From contig CAZIYJ010000007.1 of the NCBI GenBank assembly GCA_964543475.1, forward strand, positions 71,733 through 135,732: a stretch of DNA of 64,000 nt, read 5' to 3'. Position 1 is the first letter of the stretch; each line of letters opens with the position of its first letter. Below the pieces are notes generated by a model, which did no database searches, was not told the origin of the DNA, and saw nothing but the letters and a program-made list of their open reading frames with translations. Shown in pieces: positions 34,191 through 42,911 of this stretch. Both the position numbers and the translations under genes were made by a program. The stretch is from JAYSYM01 sp964543475 (GTDB lineage: Bacteria; Bdellovibrionota; Bdellovibrionia; Bdellovibrionales; JAMPXM01).

Positions 34191-34952
34191 TTACGAAACT
34201 AATTTATCTGGAGCATCAGGCTTTTTGTAAAACTTTGCTCTCTTGAGCCAGAGGCGAATGGCCTGATAGTGAATGCGCAAAACCACGAGCGGAGTCATCC
34301 AGCCATATTTTAGAAGAATCATTGAAAGGGAATACTGCTGAAGGGGCTTGATAACTCCTTCAATCCAGGTCGCAAGCCTCAGTTTTTCGTCGTCACCGAA
34401 GAAGTTGATGTCGACTCGAAACTTCGTTTCAGTTAGCAAAAAACGAAACTTGTAAAATCCATCGACCGGGAAAAATGGCGAGACGTGGAAGACTTTTTTA
34501 GCAATTAGCCAGGAGTCACTGCTGATGGGCCCAGTCGGATTAACAAAATAAAAATGTCTTTCACCGAAGGTGTTATGGACTTCAACCAAAACCGCATCGA
34601 GAACTCCGAGCTTCTTGCAATACCAAAAGCTTACCGGATTAAAACCGTAGCCAAACATTCGGGGCATGGTATGGAGCCAAACTTCCTCAGCCTCGTACTG
34701 ACATTCGGTCTTTAAAAATTCTTTTACGCCTGAATTTAATGTTACCTTTTTCTGATTAAGGTAGTCCCTTGGCTGAATCGAGAGCAAGTTGAGGAATCGG
34801 CGTTTTAAAATCGAATCTAATTCAGTTTCAATCGCAGTTTCAAAAAGCACATAAAATATAGGATATCGAAAACGGTTTGCATGACCATTTTCCCGGCTGT
34901 GATACACGTGGCCTTCAGTCAATTTTAGATAGCTTGAGATGTCGACTGCCAT
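34191..34952 (-). CDS. DUF1365 protein
   Basis: A 253-residue protein with the DUF1365 hallmarks: GHVYHSRENGHANRFRYPIFYVLFE at the N-terminus, RMFGYGFNPVSFWYC and VEVHNTFGERHFYF in the middle, and KVFHVSPFFPVDGFYKF. The last 50 residues include a membrane-associated segment. The family always travels with an FAD amine oxidase and a Cfa-like methyltransferase; its chemistry is not defined. It overlaps the amine oxidase gene by 28 bases. Confidence 0.9.
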   Translation of the reverse strand: MAVDISSYLKLTEGHVYHSRENGHANRFRYPIFYVLFETAIETELDSILKRRFLNLLSIQPRDYLNQKKVTLNSGVKEFLKTECQYEAEEVWLHTMPRMFGYGFNPVSFWYCKKLGVLDAVLVEVHNTFGERHFYFVNPTGPISSDSWLIAKKVFHVSPFFPVDGFYKFRFLLTETKFRVDINFFGDDEKLRLATWIEGVIKPLQQYSLSMILLKYGWMTPLVVLRIHYQAIRLWLKRAKFYKKPDAPDKLVS

Positions 34953-36193
34953 GTGCCTTCTGACTTAATTAGTTTTACGATCTCGACGGCGCTAAGTATT
35001 CCGTCTTCGTGAAATCCGTAACGAGTCCATGCTCCTGCGTAGTAAATTCCGTCATGCCCTTGAATGTTCGGAAGAAGACGTTGCGCCTGTATCGCTGAGT
35101 GGTTGAGCTGCGGGTGTGAATAATCAAAACTTCGAATCGGGTCACTGACCGATCTAATCGGGTTCAGGGTGACAAAATAATTTTTCATAGTTTTAATTGG
35201 TTGAAGTCGATTTATAAAATAGCTGAGCGAAACTTTTCTTTTTTGTAGTGAATCAAGTGTTCCAACAACATTCCACGATGCCCAACAGATTTTTCGCTTT
35301 GGCATTTGGGAGTCGTCATTGTGCAAAACTGCACGGTTCGACTCAAATCTAAAGGCATTCAAAACTTGGTGCACTTGCTGAAAATCAGTTTTAATTATCT
35401 TTGCAGTGATAGGAGCATGGGTAGCCATAATCACACGATCAAATTCAGTTTCATGACCATCAGTTACGACAATCACTTTGTCGCCACGCTTTTCAACTCT
35501 TCGCACGGGTGTATTGAGGTAGATGTGCGAAAGTTTCGCTGCAACTTTTTGTACATACTGGATTGAACCGTTTCTCACAGTTCGCCATTTTGGACGACCT
35601 TCAACCTGGAGAAGCTTATGGTTGATGAAAAATGTAATGAAAGTCTCAGCGGGGAATTCAAGCATCTCTAGTTCGGGAGTCGACCAAATGGCGGCTCCGC
35701 AAGGCATTAAGTAGTCTTGGCAGAGACTGTGGGAATAACGTCTCTCGCGAATCAGGTCGCCAAGTGTCCAGCCGTTGGCGCGAGCTAATTCGAGATTTAC
35801 TTTCGCTTCTCGGTTGAAGCGGAGAATCTCAAGTAGCATCCGAAGAAAACCTGGCTTTAAAAGATTGCGACGCTGGCCGAAAATAGTGTTAAGGCTAGTG
35901 CCATTCCATTCGAGCTTCTTCTCGTCGACCTTAATCGAAAGAGACATATCAGACTCAGCTGTTTCAACTCCAAGCTCTTTAAAGAACTGAGTGAGAAGCG
36001 GGTAGTTGAGCTCGTTGTAGACAAGGAAGCCAGTATCTATAGGGATATCAGCGCCAGCTTCTTTGACGAAGGTTGTATTGGCGTGGCCACCAAGGCGACT
36101 GTCAGACTCAAAAAGATGAATCTCATGTTCATCTTTTAAGTACCATGCTGCGGCTAAACCGCTGATGCCTGATCCAATCACTGCGATTTTCAT
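34925..36193 (-). CDS. FAD-dependent amine-oxidase-like protein (fatty acid desaturation/oxidation)
   Basis: About 422 residues with an N-terminal Rossmann FAD motif (KIAVIGSGISGLAAAWYLKDEHEIHLFESDSRLGGHANT) and a C-terminal FAD-contacting GIYYAGAWTRYGFHEDGILSAVE. Related proteins in the Cfa-like/DUF1365 cluster oxidise or desaturate methylated acyl chains. First gene of the minus-strand operon. The ATG at 36193 is preferred (GGTGG six bases before); an ATG two codons upstream is possible. A 27-bp inverted repeat lies just upstream at 36212-36238. Confidence 0.88.
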   Translation of the reverse strand: MKIAVIGSGISGLAAAWYLKDEHEIHLFESDSRLGGHANTTFVKEAGADIPIDTGFLVYNELNYPLLTQFFKELGVETAESDMSLSIKVDEKKLEWNGTSLNTIFGQRRNLLKPGFLRMLLEILRFNREAKVNLELARANGWTLGDLIRERRYSHSLCQDYLMPCGAAIWSTPELEMLEFPAETFITFFINHKLLQVEGRPKWRTVRNGSIQYVQKVAAKLSHIYLNTPVRRVEKRGDKVIVVTDGHETEFDRVIMATHAPITAKIIKTDFQQVHQVLNAFRFESNRAVLHNDDSQMPKRKICWASWNVVGTLDSLQKRKVSLSYFINRLQPIKTMKNYFVTLNPIRSVSDPIRSFDYSHPQLNHSAIQAQRLLPNIQGHDGIYYAGAWTRYGFHEDGILSAVEIVKLIKSEGTWQSTSQAI

Positions 36194-36211
36194 GTCCATC
36201 CACCAGTTTTA

Positions 36212-36238
36212 ATTAATGTCAGTTGCTATGACATTAAT
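36212..36238. promoter_or_regulatory. 27-bp inverted repeat, candidate operator of the fatty-acid operon
   Basis: ATTAATGTCA-N7-TGACATTAAT, perfect 10-base arms around a 7-base spacer, 19 bases upstream of the amine oxidase start and 150 bases from the divergent regulator gene. Size and symmetry suit a dimeric helix-turn-helix protein. Confidence 0.65.
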
Positions 36239-36330
36239 ATTAAGTGTTAAAATGACGAAAGAATACTGTAATCAGCCATAGGGGTGTCTTGAAGTCCGAC
36301 AACACCGCGCAAGTTGCTGATTTTATAGAA

Positions 36331-36350
36331 AAACTATCTTGTTATAGTTT
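36331..36350. promoter_or_regulatory. 20-bp inverted repeat upstream of the TetR-type gene, candidate operator
   Basis: AAACTAT-N6-ATAGTTT, perfect 7-base arms, 38 bases before the GTG start of the TetR-type gene. It differs in sequence from the 27-bp repeat near the operon. Confidence 0.5.
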
Positions 36351-36388
36351 ATTCAGAGTGTCTCAAAAAATGCGAGAAAGAGGATGCC

Positions 36389-37006
36389 GTGCCAAAGAAT
36401 TCACGAAAGGCTAAACCAAAAAAGAGAAAGGTCAGAAAATACGACAACTCGAATCGTCGCGAAAAGTCTGACAATACTCAGTTTAGTGTCCTGCAGTCCT
36501 ATATCGCTTTGCTGACCGAGCGTCGCGGAGGAGATGTCGGAATAGATGAAGTGGCGAAGCGCGCAGGCATTTCGGAGCGAACTGTCTTTCGATTTTTCAA
36601 GGATAAAAAAGCTCTTCAAGAAGAAGTCGAAAAGTTTATCAATACGTATTTAGAATTAGGCTACCAACAAATTGATGAAGTTGATGTGGCAGGATTTGCG
36701 CGAAATATTTTTTCTGCTTTCGATCGCAACGAGGCCTTTACACTGGCCTATATCTATTCGCCATTTGGTCAAGATTCGCGGCGGAAGCTTCGAAGGCGTC
36801 TGCATGATCGATTAATTGAAAAAGTGACTCAAACTTCTCGAGTGAAAGTGCCGCCCAAGGAGCTTAAACGACTGGCTATCGTCTTCTCGCTCATCAACGC
36901 AAAAGTATGGGACGACATTCGAAGTGATTTTGGATTTAGCGGTGAAGAGATGTCAGAGTCGATCGAATGGGCGATGAAAACACTCCTCGCCCAGTATAAT
37001 AAATAG
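36389..37006 (+). CDS. TetR/AcrR-family transcriptional regulator
   Basis: A 205-residue protein. After a very basic N-terminal tail (about residues 1-28, rich in Lys/Arg), a TetR helix-turn-helix is visible: GIDEVAKRAGISERTVFRFFKDKKALQEEV (about 50-80). The C-terminal helical domain would bind an inducer; it includes NEAFTLAYIYSPFGQDSRRKLRRRLHDRL. A GTG start at 36389 follows AAAGAGG. Divergent from the fatty-acid operon, so it is the natural candidate for its regulator. Confidence 0.85.
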   Translation: MPKNSRKAKPKKRKVRKYDNSNRREKSDNTQFSVLQSYIALLTERRGGDVGIDEVAKRAGISERTVFRFFKDKKALQEEVEKFINTYLELGYQQIDEVDVAGFARNIFSAFDRNEAFTLAYIYSPFGQDSRRKLRRRLHDRLIEKVTQTSRVKVPPKELKRLAIVFSLINAKVWDDIRSDFGFSGEEMSESIEWAMKTLLAQYNK

Positions 37007-37027
37007 AGTCTGCTCGAACTTTGCCGA

Positions 37028-37783
37028 TCAGAATTTTACGACACCAGTTTTTAAGTCGTAGGTGGCAGGTTGGATTTTTAACCGACCTGATTTTTCGAGC
37101 TCAGAAAGCTTTGCGGATTGCGAAGTGATTTCGCCAGACGTTTTGGTCGCATCTGCTGCGCAACCGTCATGTGAAAGTACAACCAGGAGTTGTGCGCCAG
37201 AAGAAGCGCCTTTTTCTAGGCTTCTGAGAACGTCTTCAGAGACAACGATTTCGTCGTTTCGAACCACATAAATCTCGCCAAGTTTTTGATCGAAGATAAT
37301 TTCGGGCGGCACACGTGAATCACTGCAGGTAAATACGATCGCGTGGTGACGTTGTGCCGTAAGCAATCGCGCACGGTCTGCAGGTCCTTGGCCGTCGGCA
37401 CGGAAGCGACGTTTTACGTATCGTGTGTTTCCGTTCTTAAGCCACCCAAGAACTTTGTCAGCTTCTGGAGTCTTCACGACTGAAACCGCTTCTGTCTTTG
37501 CTACGACACCGTTTTTCTGATTCAGAACTTGCTGAGCGACATCGCCAACGAATTCAGTATTCTCTTCAGCGTAGGGAACTTCAGCTGTTCTTGGCACCTC
37601 GGCAGTTGCAACTGGAGTAGTGGCGCCTATCTCAGCGTTGGGATCTGGAGAAGGAGTTGCAACCGGTCCACTTGAGGCGGCTGTTTCGATGGGTGCAGCA
37701 GGCTCATCTTTGCGATCAGGTTTACTTTTTCCGCCGCAAGCGCTGAGTGTAGTGAGAAGTGCAAATACTAAGATGAGTTTCAT
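37028..37783 (-). CDS. Beta-carbonic-anhydrase-like lipoprotein with shortened domain
   Basis: A 251-residue lipoprotein (lipobox TTLSAC, Cys16) with a Pro/Ala-rich linker to about residue 100. The beta-carbonic anhydrase domain keeps zinc ligands Cys153 and the Asp155-Arg157 dyad (CSDSRVPPE), His205 and Cys208 (SHDGC), and ends with the family's YDLKTGVVKF. The helical segment that normally separates SHxxC from this last strand is cut to about 25 residues, and the usual VRNAGN is VRNDEI. Activity is therefore uncertain. Export of this enzyme would act on periplasmic CO2/bicarbonate. Confidence 0.78.
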   Translation of the reverse strand: MKLILVFALLTTLSACGGKSKPDRKDEPAAPIETAASSGPVATPSPDPNAEIGATTPVATAEVPRTAEVPYAEENTEFVGDVAQQVLNQKNGVVAKTEAVSVVKTPEADKVLGWLKNGNTRYVKRRFRADGQGPADRARLLTAQRHHAIVFTCSDSRVPPEIIFDQKLGEIYVVRNDEIVVSEDVLRSLEKGASSGAQLLVVLSHDGCAADATKTSGEITSQSAKLSELEKSGRLKIQPATYDLKTGVVKF

Positions 37784-37811
37784 GGTGTCTCCAGTTTTTC
37801 AAAGTGTAAGT

Positions 37812-39008
37812 CTAGATACTTAATGTGTGAAGGGCCTGAATTGCTTTTTCGCGATCAGCGCTTTTAACCAGCGCCGTGACGCTCATTGCAGATAATAATA
37901 ACCGCTCAACCTGGACGTTACTTGTCTTTAGAGCAGCTGAAATGTTTTCTGCAAGATCAGACGCAAACGTACCACGGCAAGTAGCGGTGACTGTCGAGAG
38001 AGTATTTTTATCTACTTTAAAGTTTTGCTGAGATTGTTCGATCGCGCCGAGCGTTTCTGCCGGTGCGGTGATGAGAATTCGCCACTCAGTTTCATTGACT
38101 GGTTCGAGATCAAGAACTTGCGGCCACGGAAGAGAGTTTGCATTTAAACCCGAATGAAAAGTTGAAAGAGCTTCGTGTGCGTTCTTTGCTTTGACGAAAA
38201 CTTTTTTCACATCGTTGTGGGAGTTAACAGAAAGAATTTTCGGTTGTTCAAACATTTGTTTTTCTCCGTTTACAAGTGTGTGTCGACCTTCTCCATGTGA
38301 AAGAGCAACGATGATCGGCATTTCAAGAGCACAAGCGAGTTCGACGCTTCGATAGTGGAGAACCTTCGCTCCCCAAAAAGTTATTTCTAATAATTCGCTG
38401 TAGTGCATTTGAGAAATATGACGAGCATTTACAACAATACGAGGATCAGCAGAGTAGACTCCATCGACATCTTTTCGAATTTCACATCGCTCTGCTTTGA
38501 AGTGTGCGGCCATCGCAACAGCGGTTGTGTCGCTTCCGCCTCTTCCTAGAGTCGTTACTTCTTTCGTGTTCGGCGAAACACCTTGGAAGCCGGCAAGCAC
38601 GACACAGTGACCTTTGTTAAGTTCAGCTTCTACGCGAATGGGTTTGATATCGGTGATACGAGCATTACTGTGAAGATCATCAGTCAGCACACCAGCTTGG
38701 CTGCCAGTGAAACTGATCGCTTTTACTCCTGCATCATTGAGTGCCATACTCATGAGCGCCATGCTGACGCGTTCGCCTGTTGAAAGAAGCATATCGAGTT
38801 CGCGGCGATTTGGTTTTGGGCTGACCTTGTAAGCGAGATCAACGAGCTGATCAGTAGTTTTTCCCATTGCGCTGACAACCACGAGAACTCTGTAACCTTG
38901 CTTCTGAAGCTTCGCCACTTGTTGAGCGATCGATTTAATTTGAGCCGGATCGGCAACGCTCGAACCACCATATTTTTGAACTAGAAGTGGTTGGGTTGAG
39001 ATGCTCAT
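37812..39008 (-). CDS. lysC: Aspartate kinase
   Basis: A 398-residue monofunctional enzyme that phosphorylates aspartate at the start of lysine, threonine, methionine and diaminopimelate synthesis. QKYGGSSVAD, VVSAMGKTTDQLV, SFTGSQAGV and TTLGRGGSDTTAVAMAAHF form the kinase domain; two C-terminal ACT domains (around 255-395) bind feedback effector. Likely transcribed alone; the lytic transglycosylase gene starts 17 bases upstream and could be linked. Confidence 0.95.
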   Translation of the reverse strand: MSISTQPLLVQKYGGSSVADPAQIKSIAQQVAKLQKQGYRVLVVVSAMGKTTDQLVDLAYKVSPKPNRRELDMLLSTGERVSMALMSMALNDAGVKAISFTGSQAGVLTDDLHSNARITDIKPIRVEAELNKGHCVVLAGFQGVSPNTKEVTTLGRGGSDTTAVAMAAHFKAERCEIRKDVDGVYSADPRIVVNARHISQMHYSELLEITFWGAKVLHYRSVELACALEMPIIVALSHGEGRHTLVNGEKQMFEQPKILSVNSHNDVKKVFVKAKNAHEALSTFHSGLNANSLPWPQVLDLEPVNETEWRILITAPAETLGAIEQSQQNFKVDKNTLSTVTATCRGTFASDLAENISAALKTSNVQVERLLLSAMSVTALVKSADREKAIQALHTLSI

Positions 39009-39025
39009 CTGAAGATTAGTCGTTT

Positions 39026-40036
39026 CTAGTTTTTAGCTTGGTAATTATTCTTTATGAGATTTTTAATTGCTGCCATCGATCCGCGCGGCACACGAATACG
39101 ATGTGACGGTATATTTTTTGGAATATAGCCCTTAGTTAGTTCCGGATTTAGATCTTTGAGATACTTGTGACTGACACCAAGCTCTTCAGCGAGAAGACTT
39201 AAGTCAGTTCCGCCAGGCGCATGAAAATAGTCGTAGCGTTCGGGGAGTTGATACTCGATTTCACGAAAGCCATAGAGCGCCGGCGCTTTTGCAATCAGCA
39301 TGGCTGCAATAATTTTTGGGACATACTCCTTAGTTTCGTCAGGCAAAACGCCTTTGTCTGCCAGTGTCCAAAAATTATTAGTGCCGTGTTTTTGAATAAG
39401 CCTGCGAGCCCGAGTTTCTCCCATGTTGTAGCTGGCTGCTACGATGTACCATGATTTAAACAGGCGATAGAGATGAGAGATGTAACCGATCGCTGCCTTT
39501 GTGCTTTTGTCATAATCTCGTCGCTCATCGAGCCACCATTCAGTGCGAAGTCCGTAGGCGTTTCCGGTTGGCTCAATGAACTGCCAGATACCGACAGCTT
39601 CTGCATGACTTGTTGCCGCAGTAGAAAAACCACTTTCGATCATTGCCAAGTAAGCTAAATCTTCTGGGAGACCTGCGCGACGAAGTTCTTTATGAATGAA
39701 TGGCATAAAGCGAGAAGATCTTTCGAGCCACTTCTTAAACCAACCGCGATTCGATGTTTGGAAATTGCGAATCCAAAATTTTACTGAGCGATTGTAGGTA
39801 ACGGGAATATCGAAAACCAATGGCGCTTCGGACTCACTCAATAAATGAATTTTGGCGTTTCCAAGAGATGGAACTTTTTTTAACACTAGCTCTGCTCGCT
39901 GCGAGTCGGCCTTCATTTGATTCAGTTCATTTTTGATTTCAGCTGAATGACTGAAGCCAGATTGTTTTGGAATTGCCCCAAAACATAATTCGCTATAGCA
40001 CGCAGCTAAAAGAATGAAAAGAATCCGGAATTTCAT
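39026..40036 (-). CDS. Lytic transglycosylase with LysM domain (MltD-like)
   Basis: A 336-residue exported muramidase (signal peptide ILFILLAACYSELCFG). The SLT domain has catalytic Glu in AMIESGFSTAATSHAEAVGIWQF, then YGLRTEWWLDERRDYDKSTKAAIGYISHLY and YIVAASYNMGETRARRLI. A single LysM motif near 275-325 (LSLLAEELGVSHKYLKDLNPELTKGYIPK) binds glycan. It cleaves peptidoglycan between MurNAc and GlcNAc. Together with lysC (diaminopimelate supply) it lies beside the flagellar operon, where wall opening is needed, but it is on the opposite strand. Confidence 0.88.
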   Translation of the reverse strand: MKFRILFILLAACYSELCFGAIPKQSGFSHSAEIKNELNQMKADSQRAELVLKKVPSLGNAKIHLLSESEAPLVFDIPVTYNRSVKFWIRNFQTSNRGWFKKWLERSSRFMPFIHKELRRAGLPEDLAYLAMIESGFSTAATSHAEAVGIWQFIEPTGNAYGLRTEWWLDERRDYDKSTKAAIGYISHLYRLFKSWYIVAASYNMGETRARRLIQKHGTNNFWTLADKGVLPDETKEYVPKIIAAMLIAKAPALYGFREIEYQLPERYDYFHAPGGTDLSLLAEELGVSHKYLKDLNPELTKGYIPKNIPSHRIRVPRGSMAAIKNLIKNNYQAKN

Positions 40037-40245
40037 ATTTCATCACTCTATATGAGGACTTATCCATAGGATACTTAGACGAACGTCTGGCAATGCAGTT
40101 CTGTCGCAGGAACAATGACAGACGTGTCAGAGTGCTGACGCACTTTCGCGCGAAAACCAACAGTAGAAGCGGTGGTTTCGGCTTGTGTAGCATTTTACAC
40201 GAGGCCAGTTTTGCAATCATGATTTTAGTCTAGCTGTTGTTTTAG

Positions 40246-40261
40246 TGGCACTCATCTTGCT
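40246..40261 (+). promoter_or_regulatory. Sigma-54 promoter of the flagellar operon
   Basis: TGGCAC-N5-TTGCT, an exact match to the sigma-54 -24/-12 consensus, 75 bases before the flgF start. Transcription should start near 40272. It implies RpoN and an enhancer-binding activator (FlrC/FleQ type) control of the rod and ring genes. The leader then holds CCTA-AGTC-TAGG and several GGA motifs. Confidence 0.88.
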
Positions 40262-40335
40262 CAAAAGGATTGTGAGGATCTTCCCTAAGTCTAGGACGGA
40301 CACTGGGGGGCCACAAGAATCAGAGGAGCACTTGA

Positions 40336-41148
40336 ATGAGTAAAGGGATTTACACCGCAGTTTCAGGAGCGATGGCGCAGTCGGCGAAGATGGATACGAT
40401 CGCCAACAACCTCGCCAACGTGAACACTCCGGGATTTAAGCGCGACGCTCAAATTTTCAAAGAATATATTTCGGCTTACGAAAAAGAGCCGACTACGATC
40501 ACTGTTCCTCGCATCACAGCATCAGTAGAAAGTTTCTACGATATGCAAGGCGGAGATAAGTCTTACGTTGATTTAGCAGGAACTGCTACTGACTTCACTC
40601 AAGGCGGACTCAAACAAACGGGTAACCCACTCGACCTAGCACTTGAAGGCGATGGATTCTTTGAAGTGCTCACACCCGAAGGTGTTCGCTTAACTCGCGC
40701 TGGTTCCTTCACTGTCGACAATCAAGGACGATTGACGACAAAGCAGGGGTTTCCTGTTTTAAAAGAAGGAACACCAGGAACCGATCCAGCAGGACGAATC
40801 ATTCAGACAAATGGTGGTCAGGTTTCAGTTTCAGATGACGGACAGATTCTCGAAAATGGTGTTACGTCAGCCGGTAAACTTTCTGTAGTGAATGTTGTGA
40901 ATAAAGATGGCCTGCAAAAAGTTGGGAACAACTTCTTCGGCTTCAAAAACACAATCGCTCCAGAGCTTTCTACATCAACTAATTCAAAAGTAATTCAGGG
41001 TTTCGTCGAAATCAGTAACGTCAATATCGTTTCTGAAATGGCAGATATGATCACGGCGACCCGCACATTTGAAAGTACTCAAAAAGCAATCCAAGCCTAC
41101 GATGATATGCAAAAGCGCTTGGTCAATGACGTTCCGAAGTTAGGTTAA
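40336..41148 (+). CDS. flgF: Flagellar basal-body rod protein FlgF
   Basis: A 270-residue proximal rod protein. N-terminal Flg_bb_rod motif KMDTIANNLANVNTPGFKRD, central GDGFFEVLTPEGVRLTRAGSFTVDNQGRL, and C-terminal EISNVNIVSEMADMITATRTFESTQKAIQAYD. First gene of the operon; AGAGGAGC lies before the start. Exported by the flagellar type III system, so no signal peptide is present. Confidence 0.95.
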   Translation: MSKGIYTAVSGAMAQSAKMDTIANNLANVNTPGFKRDAQIFKEYISAYEKEPTTITVPRITASVESFYDMQGGDKSYVDLAGTATDFTQGGLKQTGNPLDLALEGDGFFEVLTPEGVRLTRAGSFTVDNQGRLTTKQGFPVLKEGTPGTDPAGRIIQTNGGQVSVSDDGQILENGVTSAGKLSVVNVVNKDGLQKVGNNFFGFKNTIAPELSTSTNSKVIQGFVEISNVNIVSEMADMITATRTFESTQKAIQAYDDMQKRLVNDVPKLG

Positions 41149-41174
41149 AAAGTTTAACGAGCTAAGAGGTTGAG

Positions 41175-41960
41175 ATGTTAAAGTCACTAAATACAGCTGC
41201 GAGTGGGATGTCGGCTCAGCAATCAAACATGGACGTTATTGCCAACAACATGGCGAACGTAAATACAACGGGCTTTAAAAAAGCTCGTGCTGAGTTTGAA
41301 GACCTCATGTATCAAACTGTGAAAGAGCCAGGAGCAGTTTCAGGATTAAATGCAGTTTCACCTACGGGTGTTCAAGTTGGTTTAGGTGTTCGCACTTCGG
41401 CCGTGACAAAAGATTTCGAAATGGGTTCTGCGAAAGTAACTAAGGCCCCTTTTGACTTACAAGTTGAAGGCTCTGGTTTCTTCGCAGTTCAACTTCAAGA
41501 TGGAGCGATCGGTTACACTCGCGATGGCTCATTCAAAAAAGATCCAACCGGAAGAATTGTTGATAAAAATGGTAACGCTCTAATTCCTCAGATCAATATT
41601 CCGCCAGAAGCGACAGCGGTTGAAATTTTACCTAACGGCCAAGTAAATGTTGGTACTGGCCAAAGCTTACAGCCACAGAACATTGGGCAGTTAGAGCTTA
41701 CTAACTTTGTAAATCCGGCTGGATTAAAATCAATGGGTAAAAATATTTTCGTTCAAACGCCAGCGAGTGGTCAGCCTCAAGTAGGTACTCCAGGTAACGG
41801 AATTTTTGGCGAAATTGCGCAAGGGCAGCTTGAGACCAGCAACGTCAATATCGTTGATGAGATGGTCAATATGATCACTACTCAGCGTGCAATGGAAACT
41901 AACTCTAAAGTCATGCAAGCCTCTGATCAGATGCTTCAATACATGAACAACTTAAGGTAA
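41175..41960 (+). CDS. flgG: Flagellar distal rod protein FlgG
   Basis: A 261-residue distal rod protein with SGMSAQQSNMDVIANNMANVNTTGFKKARAEFEDLMYQ at the N-terminus and the C-terminal LETSNVNIVDEMVNMITTQRAMETNSKVMQASDQMLQ. The FlgG-specific VGLGVRTSAVTKDFEMGSAK segment separates it from FlgF. AGAGG precedes the start, 26 bases after flgF. Confidence 0.97.
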   Translation: MLKSLNTAASGMSAQQSNMDVIANNMANVNTTGFKKARAEFEDLMYQTVKEPGAVSGLNAVSPTGVQVGLGVRTSAVTKDFEMGSAKVTKAPFDLQVEGSGFFAVQLQDGAIGYTRDGSFKKDPTGRIVDKNGNALIPQINIPPEATAVEILPNGQVNVGTGQSLQPQNIGQLELTNFVNPAGLKSMGKNIFVQTPASGQPQVGTPGNGIFGEIAQGQLETSNVNIVDEMVNMITTQRAMETNSKVMQASDQMLQYMNNLR

Positions 41961-41963
41961 TTA

Positions 41964-42911
41964 ATGATTCAGTCTCTGTTGGCTCTTGCCGCAATATTCT
42001 TAGCTAGTCTCGCTGCCGAAGCTGCCCCGCAGATTTTGGTCAAAGCGGCAGTTGAAGTGGGTGAGCAAGAGGTCATTACTCTTGGTGACTTAGCCGACTT
42101 TGAAGGATTTTCTGTGGCCCGTGCAGAAGAGCTCAAGGCAGTTCGCTTAGCTGATGCTCCAAAGGCCGGAGAACAACGCGTTTTCACGAATCACGGCTTA
42201 GCTCAAACTTTTAGAAGCTATGTTGGAAGTGACGAAGCTGGCGAGAAAGTTTTCTTCTCGATTCCTAATCGTGTCGTGATCGGCCGCAAGACGCTGAAAC
42301 TGAATGATGTTTCAGTCAAGCAAACAATCATCGAGCAGCTCAAAGGACAATGTTCCTCTTGTGAGTTTAAGATCGAGCGCGTAGCGCTGCCGATCATCAG
42401 CGGTTTAACCGCTGGTTCGAAGTGGTCCGTGAACGTTCGCTCCGAACTTCCCAAAGGAACATTCAATTATCCTTTAGAAGTAAAGCAAGAAAACAATAGC
42501 CAAATTTATTGGGTGAGCGGGAGCATTTCAATTTTGAAAAAGGCTCTCGTTGCGAAACGAAATATTGGTATTGGGGAGCAAATCGCCGATGGCGATTATG
42601 CCGTTCAACTCCGAGACATCACGTTCTTGCATGATTCAATTGCTGAGCCGTCTGATCTGATCGGCAGTGTTGCTGCTCGGGGCATTAGTGCGGAGCAAGT
42701 GATCGGCCGCACATTCTTAAAAAGAGAAGCCGCTTTTAAATTTGGTGATGTCGTAAAAGTGGTGACCGGAAATGAGTCTTGGCAGATCAGCATTGACGGT
42801 GTTGCACAACAGGCAGCGGCGGTGGGTGAGACAGCAAGAGTGAAAATTCCGAGTACTCAAAAATTGTTGTCTGGTGTGGTCGTTGATAAAGGCGTGATTG
42901 AGGTAAGATGA
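41964..42911 (+). CDS. flgA: Flagellar P-ring assembly chaperone FlgA
   Basis: A 315-residue periplasmic protein with signal peptide (QSLLALAAIFLASLAAEAA). The C-terminal SAF/ChapFlgA domain contains VAKRNIGIGEQIADGDYAVQLRDIT and AARGISAEQVIGRTFLKRE, and ends VVKVVTGNESWQISIDGVAQQAAAVGETARVKIPSTQKLLSG. It assists FlgI assembly around the rod. It begins three bases after flgG and overlaps flgH. Confidence 0.9.
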   Translation: MIQSLLALAAIFLASLAAEAAPQILVKAAVEVGEQEVITLGDLADFEGFSVARAEELKAVRLADAPKAGEQRVFTNHGLAQTFRSYVGSDEAGEKVFFSIPNRVVIGRKTLKLNDVSVKQTIIEQLKGQCSSCEFKIERVALPIISGLTAGSKWSVNVRSELPKGTFNYPLEVKQENNSQIYWVSGSISILKKALVAKRNIGIGEQIADGDYAVQLRDITFLHDSIAEPSDLIGSVAARGISAEQVIGRTFLKREAAFKFGDVVKVVTGNESWQISIDGVAQQAAAVGETARVKIPSTQKLLSGVVVDKGVIEVR

